Below, piece after piece: positions 48,853 to 58,421 of a stretch of 64,000 nt of DNA. The notes beneath the pieces are model-generated. The model was not told the DNA's origin. It ran no database searches and saw only the letters and a list, made by a program, of their open reading frames with translations. The DNA comes from Roseicyclus marinus. Lineage in GTDB: Bacteria; Pseudomonadota; Alphaproteobacteria; Rhodobacterales; Rhodobacteraceae. Position numbers and translations under genes: made by a program. Location of the stretch: positions 3,351,001 to 3,415,000 of the forward strand of contig NZ_AP027266.1 in assembly GCF_036322625.1 (NCBI RefSeq), given 5' to 3'. The number at the start of each line of letters is the position of its first letter. The first letter of the stretch is position 1.

Positions 48853-50723
48853 GCGCGCAGGCGCTCGTCCTGGCGGATGCGGGTGAGAATCAGCGCCAGG
48901 GCTGCGGGCGTCATCCCGTCGATCCGCCCCGCCTGCCCCAATGTTTGCGGTCGGATGCGGGTGAGTTTGCCGCGCAATTCGTTGGAAAGCCCGCCGATGT
49001 CGGAGTAATCCAGGGTTTCGGGAATGCTCAACGCCTCATCCCGGCGAAGGGCGTCGGCATCGCGCTGCTGGCGGTCGACATAGGTGCGATAGAGCGCCTC
49101 GATCGCCAGTTGGGTGCGGATTTCAGCGGGAAGCGCGGCGAATTCGGGCAAAAGCGGATCGATCTGGTCCGGCGTCACATCGGGAAAGGCAAGGATATCC
49201 ATGCCCGTCCGGCGCTGTCCGTCCTGGTTTATGGCAATGCCCTGCGCCGCGATTTCACGGGGGGTGAAGGTTTCCCCCTCTAGCATCGCGCGACCGGTGG
49301 CGAGCGCGTCGAGTTTGGCGTCGAAAAGCTGGCGGCGCGCATCGTCGATCAGGTCGAGATCGGCAGCCAAGGGCGTCAGGCGTTGATCGGCATTGTCGGC
49401 GCGCAGCGACAGGCGGTATTCGGCGCGCGAGGTGAACATGCGATAGGGTTCGGACACGCCGCGCGTCACCAGATCGTCGATCAAGACGCCGATATAGGCG
49501 CGGTCGCGGCCAAGCGTGATCGGCCCCTGCCCTGCTACTTGCCGCGCGGCGTTGAGGCCGGCCATCAGGCCCTGGGCCGCGGCTTCCTCATAACCTGTCG
49601 TGCCGTTGATCTGACCGGCGAGGAACAGGCCCGGCAGCATCGGCAATTCGAGCGCGGCGTTCAGGCTTTGCGGATCGACGTAATCATATTCGATGGCATA
49701 GCCCGGTTGCAGGATTTCCGCCTGTTCCAGACCGACGATGGAATGGACGTAATCGTGTTGAACATCCTCGGGCAAGGAGGTGGAGATGCCGTTGGGATAG
49801 ACGACATCGCTGTCCAGACCCTCGGGTTCTAGGAAGATCTGATGCGAGGTTTTGTCGGCGAAACGGACCACCTTGTCCTCGATCGAGGGGCAATAGCGGG
49901 GACCGACGCCTTCGATATGGCCACCATACATGGCGGATCGCGACAGATTCGCGGTGATCAGATCGTGGGTGCGTTCGTTGGTATGGGTGATGCCGCAGGA
50001 AATCTGCCGCACGGTCGGAGCGTTCGACAGAAAGGAAAACAGCATCGGATCGTCATCGGCAGGCTGCAGTTCCAGCCGCGCCCAATCGATGGACGAGGAC
50101 CGCAGACGCGGCGGCGTTCCGGTTTTCAGGCGACCGAGCGGCAGAGACAGATCGCGCAGGCGCTGCGCCAGACGGTTGGAGGGTTTGTCGCCGATACGTC
50201 CCCCTTCCATCTTGCGGTCACCGATGTGGATGACGCCGCGCAGAAAGGTGCCGGTGGTCAGGACAACCGCCCCTGCCCCAATCTGTGATCCGTCGGCCAG
50301 TTCTATTCCGGCGATGCGGCCATCGGTGAGGATGAGGTCGGCAACCTCCCCCTCCAGAATCGTGAGGTTTTGTTGATCGGCCAACAGGGATTGGATCGCG
50401 GCGCGGTAAAACACGCGGTCGGATTGGGTGCGCGGGCCACGCACGGCAGGGCCTTTCCGGCGGTTCAGGAGGCGAAACTGAATCCCCGAACGGTCGGCGG
50501 CAAGGCCCATGATCCCGCCCATGGCATCGATCTCGCGCACGAGATGGCCTTTGCCCAAGCCGCCGATGGCCGGGTTGCAGGACATCACGCCGATGGTGTC
50601 ACGGCGCATTGTGACAAGCGCGGTGCGGGCACCGGCGCGGGCCGCGGCATGCGCCGCCTCGGCCCCGGCATGGCCGCCGCCGATCACGATGACGTCGAAA
50701 GGGGCATGTTTCACGTGAAACAC
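48849..50723 (-). CDS. mnmG: tRNA uridine-34 modification enzyme MnmG (GidA)
   Basis: With MnmE, this 624-residue FAD enzyme installs 5-carboxymethylaminomethyl groups on tRNA wobble uridines. The FAD-binding start is [45 protein letters not shown] and [13 protein letters not shown] are hallmarks. I choose the GTG at 50723 (reading [10 protein letters not shown]), which leaves a 4-bp gap after mnmE; the ATG further upstream would lie within mnmE. The start region is itself a parS palindrome, which explains the odd FHVKH N-terminus. Confidence 0.96.
   Translation of the reverse strand: MFHVKHAPFDVIVIGGGHAGAEAAHAAARAGARTALVTMRRDTIGVMSCNPAIGGLGKGHLVREIDAMGGIMGLAADRSGIQFRLLNRRKGPAVRGPRTQSDRVFYRAAIQSLLADQQNLTILEGEVADLILTDGRIAGIELADGSQIGAGAVVLTTGTFLRGVIHIGDRKMEGGRIGDKPSNRLAQRLRDLSLPLGRLKTGTPPRLRSSSIDWARLELQPADDDPMLFSFLSNAPTVRQISCGITHTNERTHDLITANLSRSAMYGGHIEGVGPRYCPSIEDKVVRFADKTSHQIFLEPEGLDSDVVYPNGISTSLPEDVQHDYVHSIVGLEQAEILQPGYAIEYDYVDPQSLNAALELPMLPGLFLAGQINGTTGYEEAAAQGLMAGLNAARQVAGQGPITLGRDRAYIGVLIDDLVTRGVSEPYRMFTSRAEYRLSLRADNADQRLTPLAADLDLIDDARRQLFDAKLDALATGRAMLEGETFTPREIAAQGIAINQDGQRRTGMDILAFPDVTPDQIDPLLPEFAALPAEIRTQLAIEALYRTYVDRQQRDADALRRDEALSIPETLDYSDIGGLSNELRGKLTRIRPQTLGQAGRIDGMTPAALALILTRIRQDERLRA
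50707..50722. other. parS: parS site at the start of mnmG (16 of 16 match)
   Basis: TGTTTCACGTGAAACA is identical to the canonical parS palindrome. It spans the first codons of mnmG. ParB encoded 3.3 kb away is the expected ligand. Confidence 0.95.
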
Positions 50724-50727
50724 TCCA

Positions 50728-52002
50728 TCACTTGCCGATGCAGAATTGCGCAAAGATTTCGCCGAGAACGCTCTCTACATCCATGCGCCCGATGAGGGAG
50801 TCAAGCGCCGCCGCCCCATCGCGCAGGTGAAGGGCCAAGATCTCGGCACCATCACCGGTGTCAAAGCTGCGGCGGGCAAGCGACAGGGCATCGCGCGCGC
50901 GGACAAGCGCTTGGCGATGGCGTTCATGGGAAGCGATGCCCATATTTCCAAGGCGATTGGAAAGCGCGGCGGAGACATCGGCGAGGAGTTGATCGATCCC
51001 CTCCCCCGTTTTGGCGGAGATGCCGAACCCCGTCAGGTCAGATTTGGTGGCGTAGCGCAAATCGATGGACAGGTTGAAATCCTGTGCATCATCCTGACCA
51101 TCATCGAGGAGGATGCGAAGATCCGCCCCCTCGGCCCGTTCGCGGGCGCGCGCGACACCGATCTTTTCGATCGTGTCGTCGCTGTCGCGCAAGCCAGCGG
51201 TATCGAGGAAGGTGACCGGCAGCCCGTCCAGATCAACGCGCACCTCCAGCACGTCGCGGGTGGTGCCGGCGATCTCGGAGGTGATGGCAATCTCACGCCC
51301 GGCGATGCGGTTCAGGAGCGTGGATTTGCCGACATTCGGGCGGCCGATGATGGCAACCTCGAACCCGGCGCGCAGGCGTTCGGCCCCGGAAAACCCGGAC
51401 AATTCGCCATCGATGGCTGTGATCACCCGGTCGATGAGGGAGGCAACCTCGGGCGAGACATCGATGGGCACTTCCTCATCCGCGAAATCGATCGTGGCTT
51501 CGATCAAGGCGGCGGCGCGCAAGAGATCGGCGCGGCAGGTATCGGCAAAACCCCGCATCGCGCCGGAAAAGAGCGATTGTGCCTGTTGGCGCTGCATCTC
51601 GGTTTCGGCGGCGATGAGATCGGACAGACCTTCGACCTGGGCGAGGTCGAGGTTTCCGTTCATCAACGCGCGGCGGGTGAATTCGCCCGGTTCGGCCATG
51701 CGGGCAAGGCCTGTGTCGGCAATCGCCTGTTCCACCGCACGGATGACCGCAATGCTGCCGTGGAGTTGCAGCTCTATGCTGTTCTCGCCCGTAAAACTGT
51801 GCGGAGCGTCGAAGCGCAGCACCAGGGCCTGATCAAGGACAAGCCCCACCCCATCGCGGATGGTTCTGAGCGCGAAACGGCCGGGTTCGGGCAGAGTACC
51901 GGAAAGGGCCTGACCGACCTGATGCGCGTCAGGCCCCGAAATGCGGATCACGGCAACGCCCGATTTGCCCCGAGCGGTTGCCAGGGCGAAAATCGTGTGC
52001 AT
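50728..52002 (-). CDS. mnmE: tRNA modification GTPase MnmE (TrmE)
   Basis: The 424-residue GTPase partners MnmG in wobble-uridine modification. The N-terminal formyl-THF-binding domain opens [22 protein letters not shown]. The G domain has [18 protein letters not shown] (G1), the G2 segment SEIAGTTRD and DTAGLRDS (G3). The C-terminal CIGK carries the catalytic Cys (CxGK motif). It follows rho by 13 bp on the minus strand. Confidence 0.97.
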   Translation of the reverse strand: MHTIFALATARGKSGVAVIRISGPDAHQVGQALSGTLPEPGRFALRTIRDGVGLVLDQALVLRFDAPHSFTGENSIELQLHGSIAVIRAVEQAIADTGLARMAEPGEFTRRALMNGNLDLAQVEGLSDLIAAETEMQRQQAQSLFSGAMRGFADTCRADLLRAAALIEATIDFADEEVPIDVSPEVASLIDRVITAIDGELSGFSGAERLRAGFEVAIIGRPNVGKSTLLNRIAGREIAITSEIAGTTRDVLEVRVDLDGLPVTFLDTAGLRDSDDTIEKIGVARARERAEGADLRILLDDGQDDAQDFNLSIDLRYATKSDLTGFGISAKTGEGIDQLLADVSAALSNRLGNMGIASHERHRQALVRARDALSLARRSFDTGDGAEILALHLRDGAAALDSLIGRMDVESVLGEIFAQFCIGK

Positions 52003-52015
52003 CGCCGTGGCCCCC

Positions 52016-53287
52016 TTACGAATTCATGGATTCGAAGAATTCGGAGTTCGTCTTGGTCTGCTTGAGCTTGGAAATCAGGAACTCGATCGCGTCGGTGGTG
52101 CCCATCGGGTTCAGGATGCGGCGCAGGACATAGGTTTTCTGCAGGTCCACCTTGTCGACCAACAGATCCTCTTTCCTTGTGCCGGATTTGAGGATGTCCA
52201 TCGCGGGGAAGACGCGCTTGTCCGCCACCTTGCGGTCAAGGACGATTTCCGAGTTACCGGTGCCCTTGAATTCTTCGAAGATGACCTCGTCCATCCGGCT
52301 GCCGGTGTCGATCAGCGCGGTGGCGATGATGGTGAGCGAGCCACCTTCCTCGATATTGCGGGCGGCACCGAAGAAACGCTTGGGGCGCTGCAACGCGTTG
52401 GCGTCCACACCACCGGTCAGAACCTTGCCCGAGGAGGGCACGACCGTGTTGAAGGCACGGCCAAGGCGCGTGATCGAATCGAGCAAGATGACGACATCGC
52501 GCTTGTGTTCGACAAGGCGCTTGGCCTTTTCGATGACCATTTCAGCGACGGCCACGTGACGGGTCGCGGGTTCGTCGAAGGTGGAGGAAATAACCTCCCC
52601 CTTCACGCTGCGCTGCATGTCGGTGACTTCTTCGGGACGTTCGTCGATCAGAAGGACGATCAGGTAGCATTCCGGGTGATTGGTTTCGATGGAATGCGCG
52701 ATGTTCTGCAGCAGAACGGTTTTACCCGTGCGCGGCGGCGCCACGATCAGCGCACGCTGGCCTTTGCCAATGGGCGAAACAAGGTCGATGATCCGGGCCG
52801 AGCGATCCTTGATCGTCGGATCCTCGATTTCCATTTTCAGGCGTTCATCGGGGTAAAGCGGGGTCAGGTTGTCGAAGGCGACCTTGTGGCGGGCGCGTTC
52901 GGGATCTTCGAAGTTGATGCTCTGGACCTTGACCAGCGCGAAATACCGCTCGTTGTCCTTGGGCGCGACCATGACGCCGTCGACGGTATCGCCGGTCCGC
53001 AGCGAATATTGGCGGATCATGTCGGGCGAGACGTAAATGTCATCGGGACCGGGCAGGTAATTCGCCTCGGGCGAGCGGAGGAAACCGAACCCGTCTTGCA
53101 GAACTTCCAGCACGCCGTCGCCGATGATGTCCCAGCCTTCTTCCGCGCGTTCGCGCAGGATCTCGAACATCATCTCACCCTTGCGCATGGTCGAGGCGTT
53201 CTCGATCTCGAGCTCTTCGGCCATGGCCAGAAGGTCTTTGGGCGACTTGGCTTTGAGCTCGGCCAGCGTCAGCGTCGTTTTTGTCAT
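52016..53287 (-). CDS. rho: Transcription termination factor Rho
   Basis: This 423-residue hexameric RNA helicase ends transcription at Rho-dependent sites. The N-terminal domain begins [21 protein letters not shown]. The RNA-binding fold has [24 protein letters not shown]. Walker A is [14 protein letters not shown], and [18 protein letters not shown] is Walker B. The start is the ATG at 53287, because the frame beyond it is not Rho-like. It is the first gene to the left of the proposed origin and is transcribed away from it. Confidence 0.97.
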   Translation of the reverse strand: MTKTTLTLAELKAKSPKDLLAMAEELEIENASTMRKGEMMFEILRERAEEGWDIIGDGVLEVLQDGFGFLRSPEANYLPGPDDIYVSPDMIRQYSLRTGDTVDGVMVAPKDNERYFALVKVQSINFEDPERARHKVAFDNLTPLYPDERLKMEIEDPTIKDRSARIIDLVSPIGKGQRALIVAPPRTGKTVLLQNIAHSIETNHPECYLIVLLIDERPEEVTDMQRSVKGEVISSTFDEPATRHVAVAEMVIEKAKRLVEHKRDVVILLDSITRLGRAFNTVVPSSGKVLTGGVDANALQRPKRFFGAARNIEEGGSLTIIATALIDTGSRMDEVIFEEFKGTGNSEIVLDRKVADKRVFPAMDILKSGTRKEDLLVDKVDLQKTYVLRRILNPMGTTDAIEFLISKLKQTKTNSEFFESMNS

Positions 53288-53415
53288 GGAAAGATCCCGG
53301 AAACGGACAGCGAGGCGCGCAGTCGCGTTTTCTGTGCAAGAAAGGAAAAACAGCCCTCGGACGAGGGTTGACCGAGAGCTAAGGGTCAAGCCACCGTCTG
53401 TCAAGCAAGGAGCGT

Positions 53416-53811
53416 TCGGGCCAATCTTTCTTAAAAAAAGAATTAAGAAAGAAAAGGTGATTGTAGGCTTAGGGGCGTGGATAAGTCGGGAAAACCGGAT
53501 GTCCCGATCTTTTCCCTGATGCGATGCACAAGAATGGTTCTGTTCAGGTTCTTGCCACAGGATCGGGGATTGAAGAAAATTAAATAATAAAACCAGATAC
53601 TTGGATAAGATCTGGTGCTTGATGATCTTGTGGAAAAGATTGTATGATCGGGTGAAGCTTTGACTGCTCTGATGCCTGTCTGAACAGATTATCCCCGTGC
53701 ATGAGTGTTGCGTGATACGTGCAGATCGGCGCGCATCGTGGTGAGAAAAGCGCGGGTTGATGCTCTCAACAGGATTGTCCCGGCCTTCGCCCCTCCGTTA
53801 TCAACAGGATC
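53416..53811. other. oriC: Candidate chromosomal replication origin (oriC)
   Basis: This gene-free stretch lies between rho and maf. Compared with TTATCCACA, I see DnaA-box-like 9-mers at 53476-53484 (minus, TTATCCACG, 8/9), 53600-53608 (minus, 7/9), 53629-53637 (minus, TTTTCCACA, 8/9), 53689-53697 (plus, TTATCCCCG, 7/9) and 53798-53806 (plus, TTATCAACA, 8/9). An A+T-rich segment at 53571-53593, with AAATTAAATAATAAAA, could be the unwinding element. Genes run outward on both sides: rho, mnmE, mnmG and parAB to the left, maf-aroE-coaE-dnaQ to the right. In Caulobacter the mapped origin likewise lies close to the maf-aroE-coaE-dnaQ side. parS sites lie 3-5 kb away. No gene is visible within it. 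Confidence 0.68.
53426..53451. repeat. AT-rich inverted repeat upstream of rho
   Basis: CTTTCTTAA (53426-53434) and TTAAGAAAG (53443-53451) form a perfect 9-bp inverted repeat with an 8-nt A-rich loop. The TTAA-N8-TTAA core is close to, but one base longer than, the CtrA site pattern TTAA-N7-TTAA. It could be an operator in the rho promoter or part of the origin. Confidence 0.55.
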
Positions 53812-54420
53812 ATGGACAGCTTTTCATCGCCAACCGACCGTCTGGTGCTCGCCTCGGGGTCGCCGATCCGTGCCGAGATGCTGGCGCGTGTGGGAATCGC
53901 TCATGACGTGAAGATCGCGCGGGTGGACGAAGACGCGATCCGAGCCGCTCTTGTGGCTGATGGCGCGACCCCCCGCGATGTCGCGGATGCCCTGGCAGAG
54001 GCCAAGGCGCGCAAAAGTGCCGGTCAGGGTCTGACGCTGGGCTGTGACCAGATCCTGTCGCTGAAGGCGGAGATCTTTGCCAAGCCCGCGAACCGGGCGG
54101 AGGCTGCGGATCATCTTGGTCGTTTGTCGGGGCAGACCCATCACCTGTATTCGGCAGCGGTTCTTTACGAGGATGCGCAGCCAGTCTGGCGGCATGTGGG
54201 TGTTGCGCGTTTGACGATGCACAAGCTGACCGCCGTCGAGATCGAGAGCTACCTGGATCGCGCATGGCCCGAGGTCGAAGGCTGTGTCGGCGCCTACCAG
54301 GCCGAGGCGCTGGGCGCGCGGTTGTTCGCCCGGATCGAAGGTGATTGGTTCAGCGTTCTTGGTCTTCCGTTACTAGAGCTTTGCTCCCATTTGCGCCTGC
54401 GTGGCTGGAGGTTTGAATGA
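53812..54420 (+). CDS. maf: Maf-family nucleotide pyrophosphatase
   Basis: The 202-residue protein is of the Maf/HAM1-like family that hydrolyses non-canonical or canonical NTPs (dTTP/UTP or modified bases). LVLASGSPIRAEML is the family N-terminus. LTLGCDQILSLKAEIFAKPANRAEA and the GCVGAYQAEALGARLFARIEGDWFSVLGLP segment are conserved. SGQTHHLYSAAVL replaces the more usual SGRxHxVxTG. It overlaps aroE by 4 bp. Confidence 0.93.
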   Translation: MDSFSSPTDRLVLASGSPIRAEMLARVGIAHDVKIARVDEDAIRAALVADGATPRDVADALAEAKARKSAGQGLTLGCDQILSLKAEIFAKPANRAEAADHLGRLSGQTHHLYSAAVLYEDAQPVWRHVGVARLTMHKLTAVEIESYLDRAWPEVEGCVGAYQAEALGARLFARIEGDWFSVLGLPLLELCSHLRLRGWRFE

Positions 54421-55253
54421 TCCGCCCATCTATCCCCTTGGCCGGGGTTATCGGCGATCCGATCTCGCATTCGCTGTCGCCCCGGCTGCATGGGCATTGG
54501 TTGCGCCGCTATGGCCTGAAAGGTCATTACGTGCCCTTGCACATCACCCATGCCAATCTGGCCGAAGCGTTGCGCATCCTGCCCGACATGGGCTTCGTTG
54601 GCGTCAACATCACCATCCCGCACAAGGAATATGTGCTGGATCTGGCCTCGACCGTCACGGATCGCGCGGCGCTGATCGGGGCGGCGAATACGCTGACCTT
54701 TCTGGGTGATGGCCGTATCCAGGCGGACAACACGGATGGGCAGGGTTTCTTGGCCAATATCCGGCAAAGATTGCCGGGATGGACCGCATCGGCCGGTCCG
54801 GCGCTGGTTTTGGGCTCGGGCGGGGCGGCCAAGGCGATCATCTCGGCCCTGATTTCGGATGGCGCGCCGCAGGTTTTCGTCGCCAACCGCACGCGGGCGC
54901 GGGCCGAAGGGTTGAAGGAACAATTCGGTGCAAGGGTCGAGCCACAGGATTGGACGCGCATTCCCGATCTGGTCGAAAGATCGGCCCTGATCGTGAACAC
55001 CACGTCCCTGGGCATGACGGGACAGCCACCGCTGGCCATCGACCTGTCGCGGTTGAGCCCGCCGACCGTCGTGACCGATATCGTCTATGCGCCGCTGGAA
55101 ACCGAATTGCTGCAAGCGGCCAGCGCGGCGGGCTGCGAAACGGTGGATGGGCTGGGCATGTTGCTGCATCAGGCCGTGCCGGGGTTCGAACGCTGGTTCG
55201 GCTATACGCCATTGGTCGATGACGAGCTGCGGCAGGCGGTTCTGGGGGGATGA
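54417..55253 (+). CDS. aroE: Shikimate dehydrogenase
   Basis: This 278-residue enzyme reduces 3-dehydroshikimate to shikimate with NADPH in aromatic amino acid synthesis. GVIGDPISHSLSPRLHGHWL binds substrate, and the catalytic Lys lies in GVNITIPHKEYVL. LVLGSGGAAKAIISAL binds NADP, and VANRTRARAEGL follows. The C-terminal GLGMLLHQAVPGFERWFG is typical. It overlaps both maf and coaE by 4 bp. Confidence 0.96.
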   Translation: MIRPSIPLAGVIGDPISHSLSPRLHGHWLRRYGLKGHYVPLHITHANLAEALRILPDMGFVGVNITIPHKEYVLDLASTVTDRAALIGAANTLTFLGDGRIQADNTDGQGFLANIRQRLPGWTASAGPALVLGSGGAAKAIISALISDGAPQVFVANRTRARAEGLKEQFGARVEPQDWTRIPDLVERSALIVNTTSLGMTGQPPLAIDLSRLSPPTVVTDIVYAPLETELLQAASAAGCETVDGLGMLLHQAVPGFERWFGYTPLVDDELRQAVLGG

Positions 55254-55849
55254 CGTTTCGGCTTGGCCTGACCGGCTCCATCGGGATGGGGAAATCGACG
55301 ACCGCCGCGATGTTCCGTGAGCTGGGCGTGCCGGTCTGGGATGCCGATGACACGGTGCACCGGCTTTACGCCAAGGGCGGCGCGGCAGTTGCGCCGGTGG
55401 CCGCGATCCTGCCCGAGGCCATTCGCGGTGGTGCGGTGGACCGGGACGTGCTGCGCGCCGCGATGAAAACAGATCCTGAGCTGCTTGGCAGGCTCGAACG
55501 CGTTGTGCATCCCCTGGTGGCGGCGGACCGCGCGCAATTCTGCCGGGATCATGGGCAAGCACCGCTTGTGGTTCTCGATATTCCGCTGCTGTTCGAAACC
55601 GGCGGTCAGGCGGGCGTTGATGCTGTGCTGGTGGTCACGACCGACCCCGAAACGCAACGCGCCCGCGTCATGGCGCGACCCGGCATGACCGAGGCCCTGT
55701 TCGACCAGATCGTGGCGCGACAGGTGCCCGATGCGGAAAAGCGCGCGCGGGCTGATCATGTGATCGAGACGAAGACGCTGGAACAGACCCGCGCAAGCGT
55801 GGCAGATCTGGTGAAACGGTTGAGCGGCGGGGGAGATGGCGATGCGTGA
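55250..55849 (+). CDS. coaE: Dephospho-CoA kinase
   Basis: The 199-residue kinase performs the last step of coenzyme A synthesis. Its P-loop is [31 protein letters not shown] binds dephospho-CoA, and [24 protein letters not shown] and [10 protein letters not shown] follow. It overlaps dnaQ by about 14 bp. Confidence 0.95.
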   Translation: MTFRLGLTGSIGMGKSTTAAMFRELGVPVWDADDTVHRLYAKGGAAVAPVAAILPEAIRGGAVDRDVLRAAMKTDPELLGRLERVVHPLVAADRAQFCRDHGQAPLVVLDIPLLFETGGQAGVDAVLVVTTDPETQRARVMARPGMTEALFDQIVARQVPDAEKRARADHVIETKTLEQTRASVADLVKRLSGGGDGDA

Positions 55850-56546
55850 GATTGTTCTGGATACCGAGACCACGGGTCTGGACCCTTTCGACACGCCCGC
55901 GCACCGGATCGTGGAAATCGGGGCGGTCGAATTGTGGAACCAGGTTCCGACCGGCAACACCTATCATCAATACATCAACCCCGAGCGCGACATGCCCGCC
56001 GAAGCCTTTGCCGTGCATGGAATCGGGGAGGAATTCCTGGCCGACAAGCCGCGTTTTGCGCAGATCGCCCGGGCCTTTGTCGATTTCATCGGGGATGCGA
56101 AACTGGTGATCCACAATGCCAGTTTCGACATGAAATTCCTGAATGCGGAGCTGGAATGGTGCGGCTTTTCGCCCCTGCCAAGCGATCGGGCCGTCGATAC
56201 GCTGATGATCGCGCGGCGAAAGTTTCCGGGCTCGCCCGCATCGCTCGATGCGCTGTGTCGCCGGTTCGGGATCGACAATTCCAACCGCACGCTGCACGGC
56301 GCGCTGCTCGATTCCGAGATCCTGGCGGATGTTTACCTGGAATTGACGGGGGGCCGTCAGCCCGATTTCGCCCTGTCGGCGCAGGGTGGGCAGGGCCATT
56401 CCCAGACACGGGCGGATGGGACCGATTGGCGTCCACGTCCACGGCCCACGCCCCTGCCCTCGCGGGTGAGCGAGGAAGACCGCGCCGCCCATGCCGTTTT
56501 CGTGGCGGAGCTGGGCGGCGGCGCGATCTGGTCGCGGTTCGACTGA
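55836..56546 (+). CDS. dnaQ: DNA polymerase III epsilon subunit (proofreading exonuclease)
   Basis: This 236-residue DEDDh exonuclease proofreads for DNA polymerase III. Exo I is [11 protein letters not shown], Exo II lies in [13 protein letters not shown], and Exo III in [18 protein letters not shown]. The C-terminal tail (about 180-236) presumably binds the alpha subunit. A second in-frame ATG 6 bp downstream (MREIVLDTE) could be the true start. It converges with secB. Confidence 0.96.
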   Translation: MAMREIVLDTETTGLDPFDTPAHRIVEIGAVELWNQVPTGNTYHQYINPERDMPAEAFAVHGIGEEFLADKPRFAQIARAFVDFIGDAKLVIHNASFDMKFLNAELEWCGFSPLPSDRAVDTLMIARRKFPGSPASLDALCRRFGIDNSNRTLHGALLDSEILADVYLELTGGRQPDFALSAQGGQGHSQTRADGTDWRPRPRPTPLPSRVSEEDRAAHAVFVAELGGGAIWSRFD

Positions 56547-56553
56547 CCTTGGA

Positions 56554-57072
56554 TCAGGCGTCGGCCTTGCGCGGGGTCGCGGCGGCGCGCTGGGCGAGCT
56601 GCTGACGATACAGCGCAAGGAAATCGATGGAATCGAGGTTCAGGGGCGGATAGCCGCCATCGCGCGTCACGTCCGAGACGATCCGGCGCACGAAGGGAAA
56701 GAGCATCCGGGGGCATTCGATCAAGAGAAACGGGTGCAGCTGTTCGTTGGCCACGTTCTCGACCTTGAAGATGCCGCCGTAGTCCATTTCCATCAGGAAG
56801 ATGGGTTGGGGCGTTTCTTCGCGGGTGCGGCTCTCGATCTTGAGCTTCATGATGACGTCGTATTGATCCTCGGCCTCGCGCTTGCGGGCGTCGAGGGCGA
56901 CCTGAACCTGGATATCGGGCTGCACGGCGGCATTCAGCGCCTTTTGCGCCGCGATATTTTCGAAGGACATGTCGCGCACGAATTGTCCCAGCACCTGCAT
57001 CTTGGGCAGGACGGGCTGTGCGGCCTGTCCTTCGGGCTGTGCGGGGTTGGAACCGCCATTGGTTTCGGTCAT
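56554..57072 (-). CDS. secB: Protein-export chaperone SecB
   Basis: The 172-residue tetrameric chaperone holds preproteins unfolded and passes them to SecA. VLGQFVRDMSFENIAAQKAL and NEQLHPFLLIECPRMLFPFVRRIVSDVTRDGGYPPLNLDSIDF are highly conserved. The start is the ATG at 57072, with GGAGAG just upstream; longer frames read as non-coding. It lies next to dnaQ and fxsA, as in Caulobacter. Confidence 0.97.
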   Translation of the reverse strand: MTETNGGSNPAQPEGQAAQPVLPKMQVLGQFVRDMSFENIAAQKALNAAVQPDIQVQVALDARKREAEDQYDVIMKLKIESRTREETPQPIFLMEMDYGGIFKVENVANEQLHPFLLIECPRMLFPFVRRIVSDVTRDGGYPPLNLDSIDFLALYRQQLAQRAAATPRKADA

Positions 57073-57155
57073 CGCTCTCTCCGGATTGATCGGGTCATGT
57101 TGCGCGCGGTCTAGCAGCCTGCGCCGCATGCCTCAATGCCAAGTGGTACGGGGGT

Positions 57156-57629
57156 TCAGCGCTGTGTCCAACCGGACGGACCGGGGGGGCGGCGGTTGTC
57201 TTCTTCGACCGTCCAGGTGCCGTCGATCACGTCTTCGGCATGGGGGCGGTCACGGAAGGGCGCGCGGGGTGCCACGCTTTGGACGCGGATACGCTTGCGC
57301 AATTCGCGCAGGACAAGCGCACGGACGGCGGGCACCAGAAGCGCGAAACCCACCGCATCGGTGAAGAAACCGGGCGTCAGCAACAGCGCACCGGAAAACA
57401 GGATCATCGCGCCATGGGCCAAGGGTTCGGTCGGATCGTTCAGTGTTTCAAAGCTGGTGCGCAATTGCGACAGGGCCAAGGCGCCTTGCGAGCGGACGAG
57501 CATGGTTCCGGCCATGGCCGTCAGCACCACGATGGCGAGCGTCGGCCAAAGCCCGATCAGGCCGCCCACCTGGATGAACAGGGCAATCTCGATCAGGGGC
57601 ACCAGAAGGAAGGCAAGAAACAACCACAT
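57156..57629 (-). CDS. fxsA: FxsA-family membrane protein
   Basis: The 157-residue inner-membrane protein has three to four hydrophobic segments: FLAFLLVPLIEIALFIQVGGLIGLWPTLAIVVLTAMAGTML, then GAMILFSGALLLTPGFFTDAVGFALLVPAVR. The GALLLTPGFFTDAVGF motif is diagnostic. E. coli FxsA affects phage T7 exclusion by the F plasmid; its ordinary role is unclear. It diverges from the Tim44-like gene. Confidence 0.92.
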   Translation of the reverse strand: MWLFLAFLLVPLIEIALFIQVGGLIGLWPTLAIVVLTAMAGTMLVRSQGALALSQLRTSFETLNDPTEPLAHGAMILFSGALLLTPGFFTDAVGFALLVPAVRALVLRELRKRIRVQSVAPRAPFRDRPHAEDVIDGTWTVEEDNRRPPGPSGWTQR

Positions 57630-57758
57630 CGCATCAGCTCCTTTCGGGGTACGGGCGGATTGCCGCCCCCACGGTCATGGACTTGACCCTACCCCTGCCT
57701 TACATATGTGGCTTGCTACCCCGTTAGAACCCCGTTCGCGTCCGTCTGAGGATTTCCG

Positions 57759-58418
57759 ATGAATTCGTCCCTTTTGTCCCTGCTGGTCCTGGCCGGCATC
57801 GCGATTTTCCTGATCCTGCGGCTTCGCAGCGTTCTGGGCACCCGCGAGGGGTTCGAGAAACCGAGTGTGGCCCGTGCGCCAAGCCGTCCCGACCCGCGCC
57901 GGGATTTCGAGGTGATCGAGGGCGGGCCGGATCGCGACATCACCGATCACGTCGAGGATGGCAGCGACAGCGCCAAGGCGCTGGCCGCGATGAAGCTGGC
58001 CGAGCCGGGTTTCACCGTGACGGAATTCCTTCAGGGTGCGCGCGGGGCCTACGAGATGATCCTCATGGCGTTCGAAAACGGCGACGTCGAGGAATTGCGC
58101 CCTTTCCTTGCCGCCGATGTGCTGGAAACCTTTGAAGCCGTCATTCGTCAGCGCGAGGAACAGGGCCTCACGATCCAGGCGGCCTTTGTCGGCGTGCGGG
58201 AATTGTCGCTGGAAAGCGCGCGGTTCGACCGGGCAAGCGGCGTGGGCGAGATCACGGTGCGGTTCGTCGGCGAACTGACATCGGTGGTCAAGAATGCCGC
58301 CGGCGAGGTGATCGAGGGCGATCCGAACGAGATCAAGCGTCAGCGTGATGTCTGGACCTTTGCCCGCAACATGGGCGCCAAGGACCCGAATTGGGAACTG
58401 GTGGCTACCGACGGATGA
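57759..58418 (+). CDS. Tim44-like domain protein (TimA type)
   Basis: This 219-residue protein has one N-terminal membrane anchor (LLSLLVLAGIAIFLILRL), a linker, and a C-terminal Tim44-like domain (about 75-215): FLQGARGAYEMILMAFENGDVEELRPFLAADVLETFEAVI and WTFARNMGAKDPNWELVAT. It resembles the alphaproteobacterial relatives of mitochondrial Tim44, which I recall as inner-membrane adaptor proteins of uncertain partners. mltA starts 3 bp later. Confidence 0.88.
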   Translation: MNSSLLSLLVLAGIAIFLILRLRSVLGTREGFEKPSVARAPSRPDPRRDFEVIEGGPDRDITDHVEDGSDSAKALAAMKLAEPGFTVTEFLQGARGAYEMILMAFENGDVEELRPFLAADVLETFEAVIRQREEQGLTIQAAFVGVRELSLESARFDRASGVGEITVRFVGELTSVVKNAAGEVIEGDPNEIKRQRDVWTFARNMGAKDPNWELVATDG

Positions 58419-58421
58419 GCG

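Noticed and set aside
53426-53451. CtrA binding site upstream of rho
   Set aside because: The spacer between TTAA motifs is 8 bp, not 7. Kept only as an inverted repeat.
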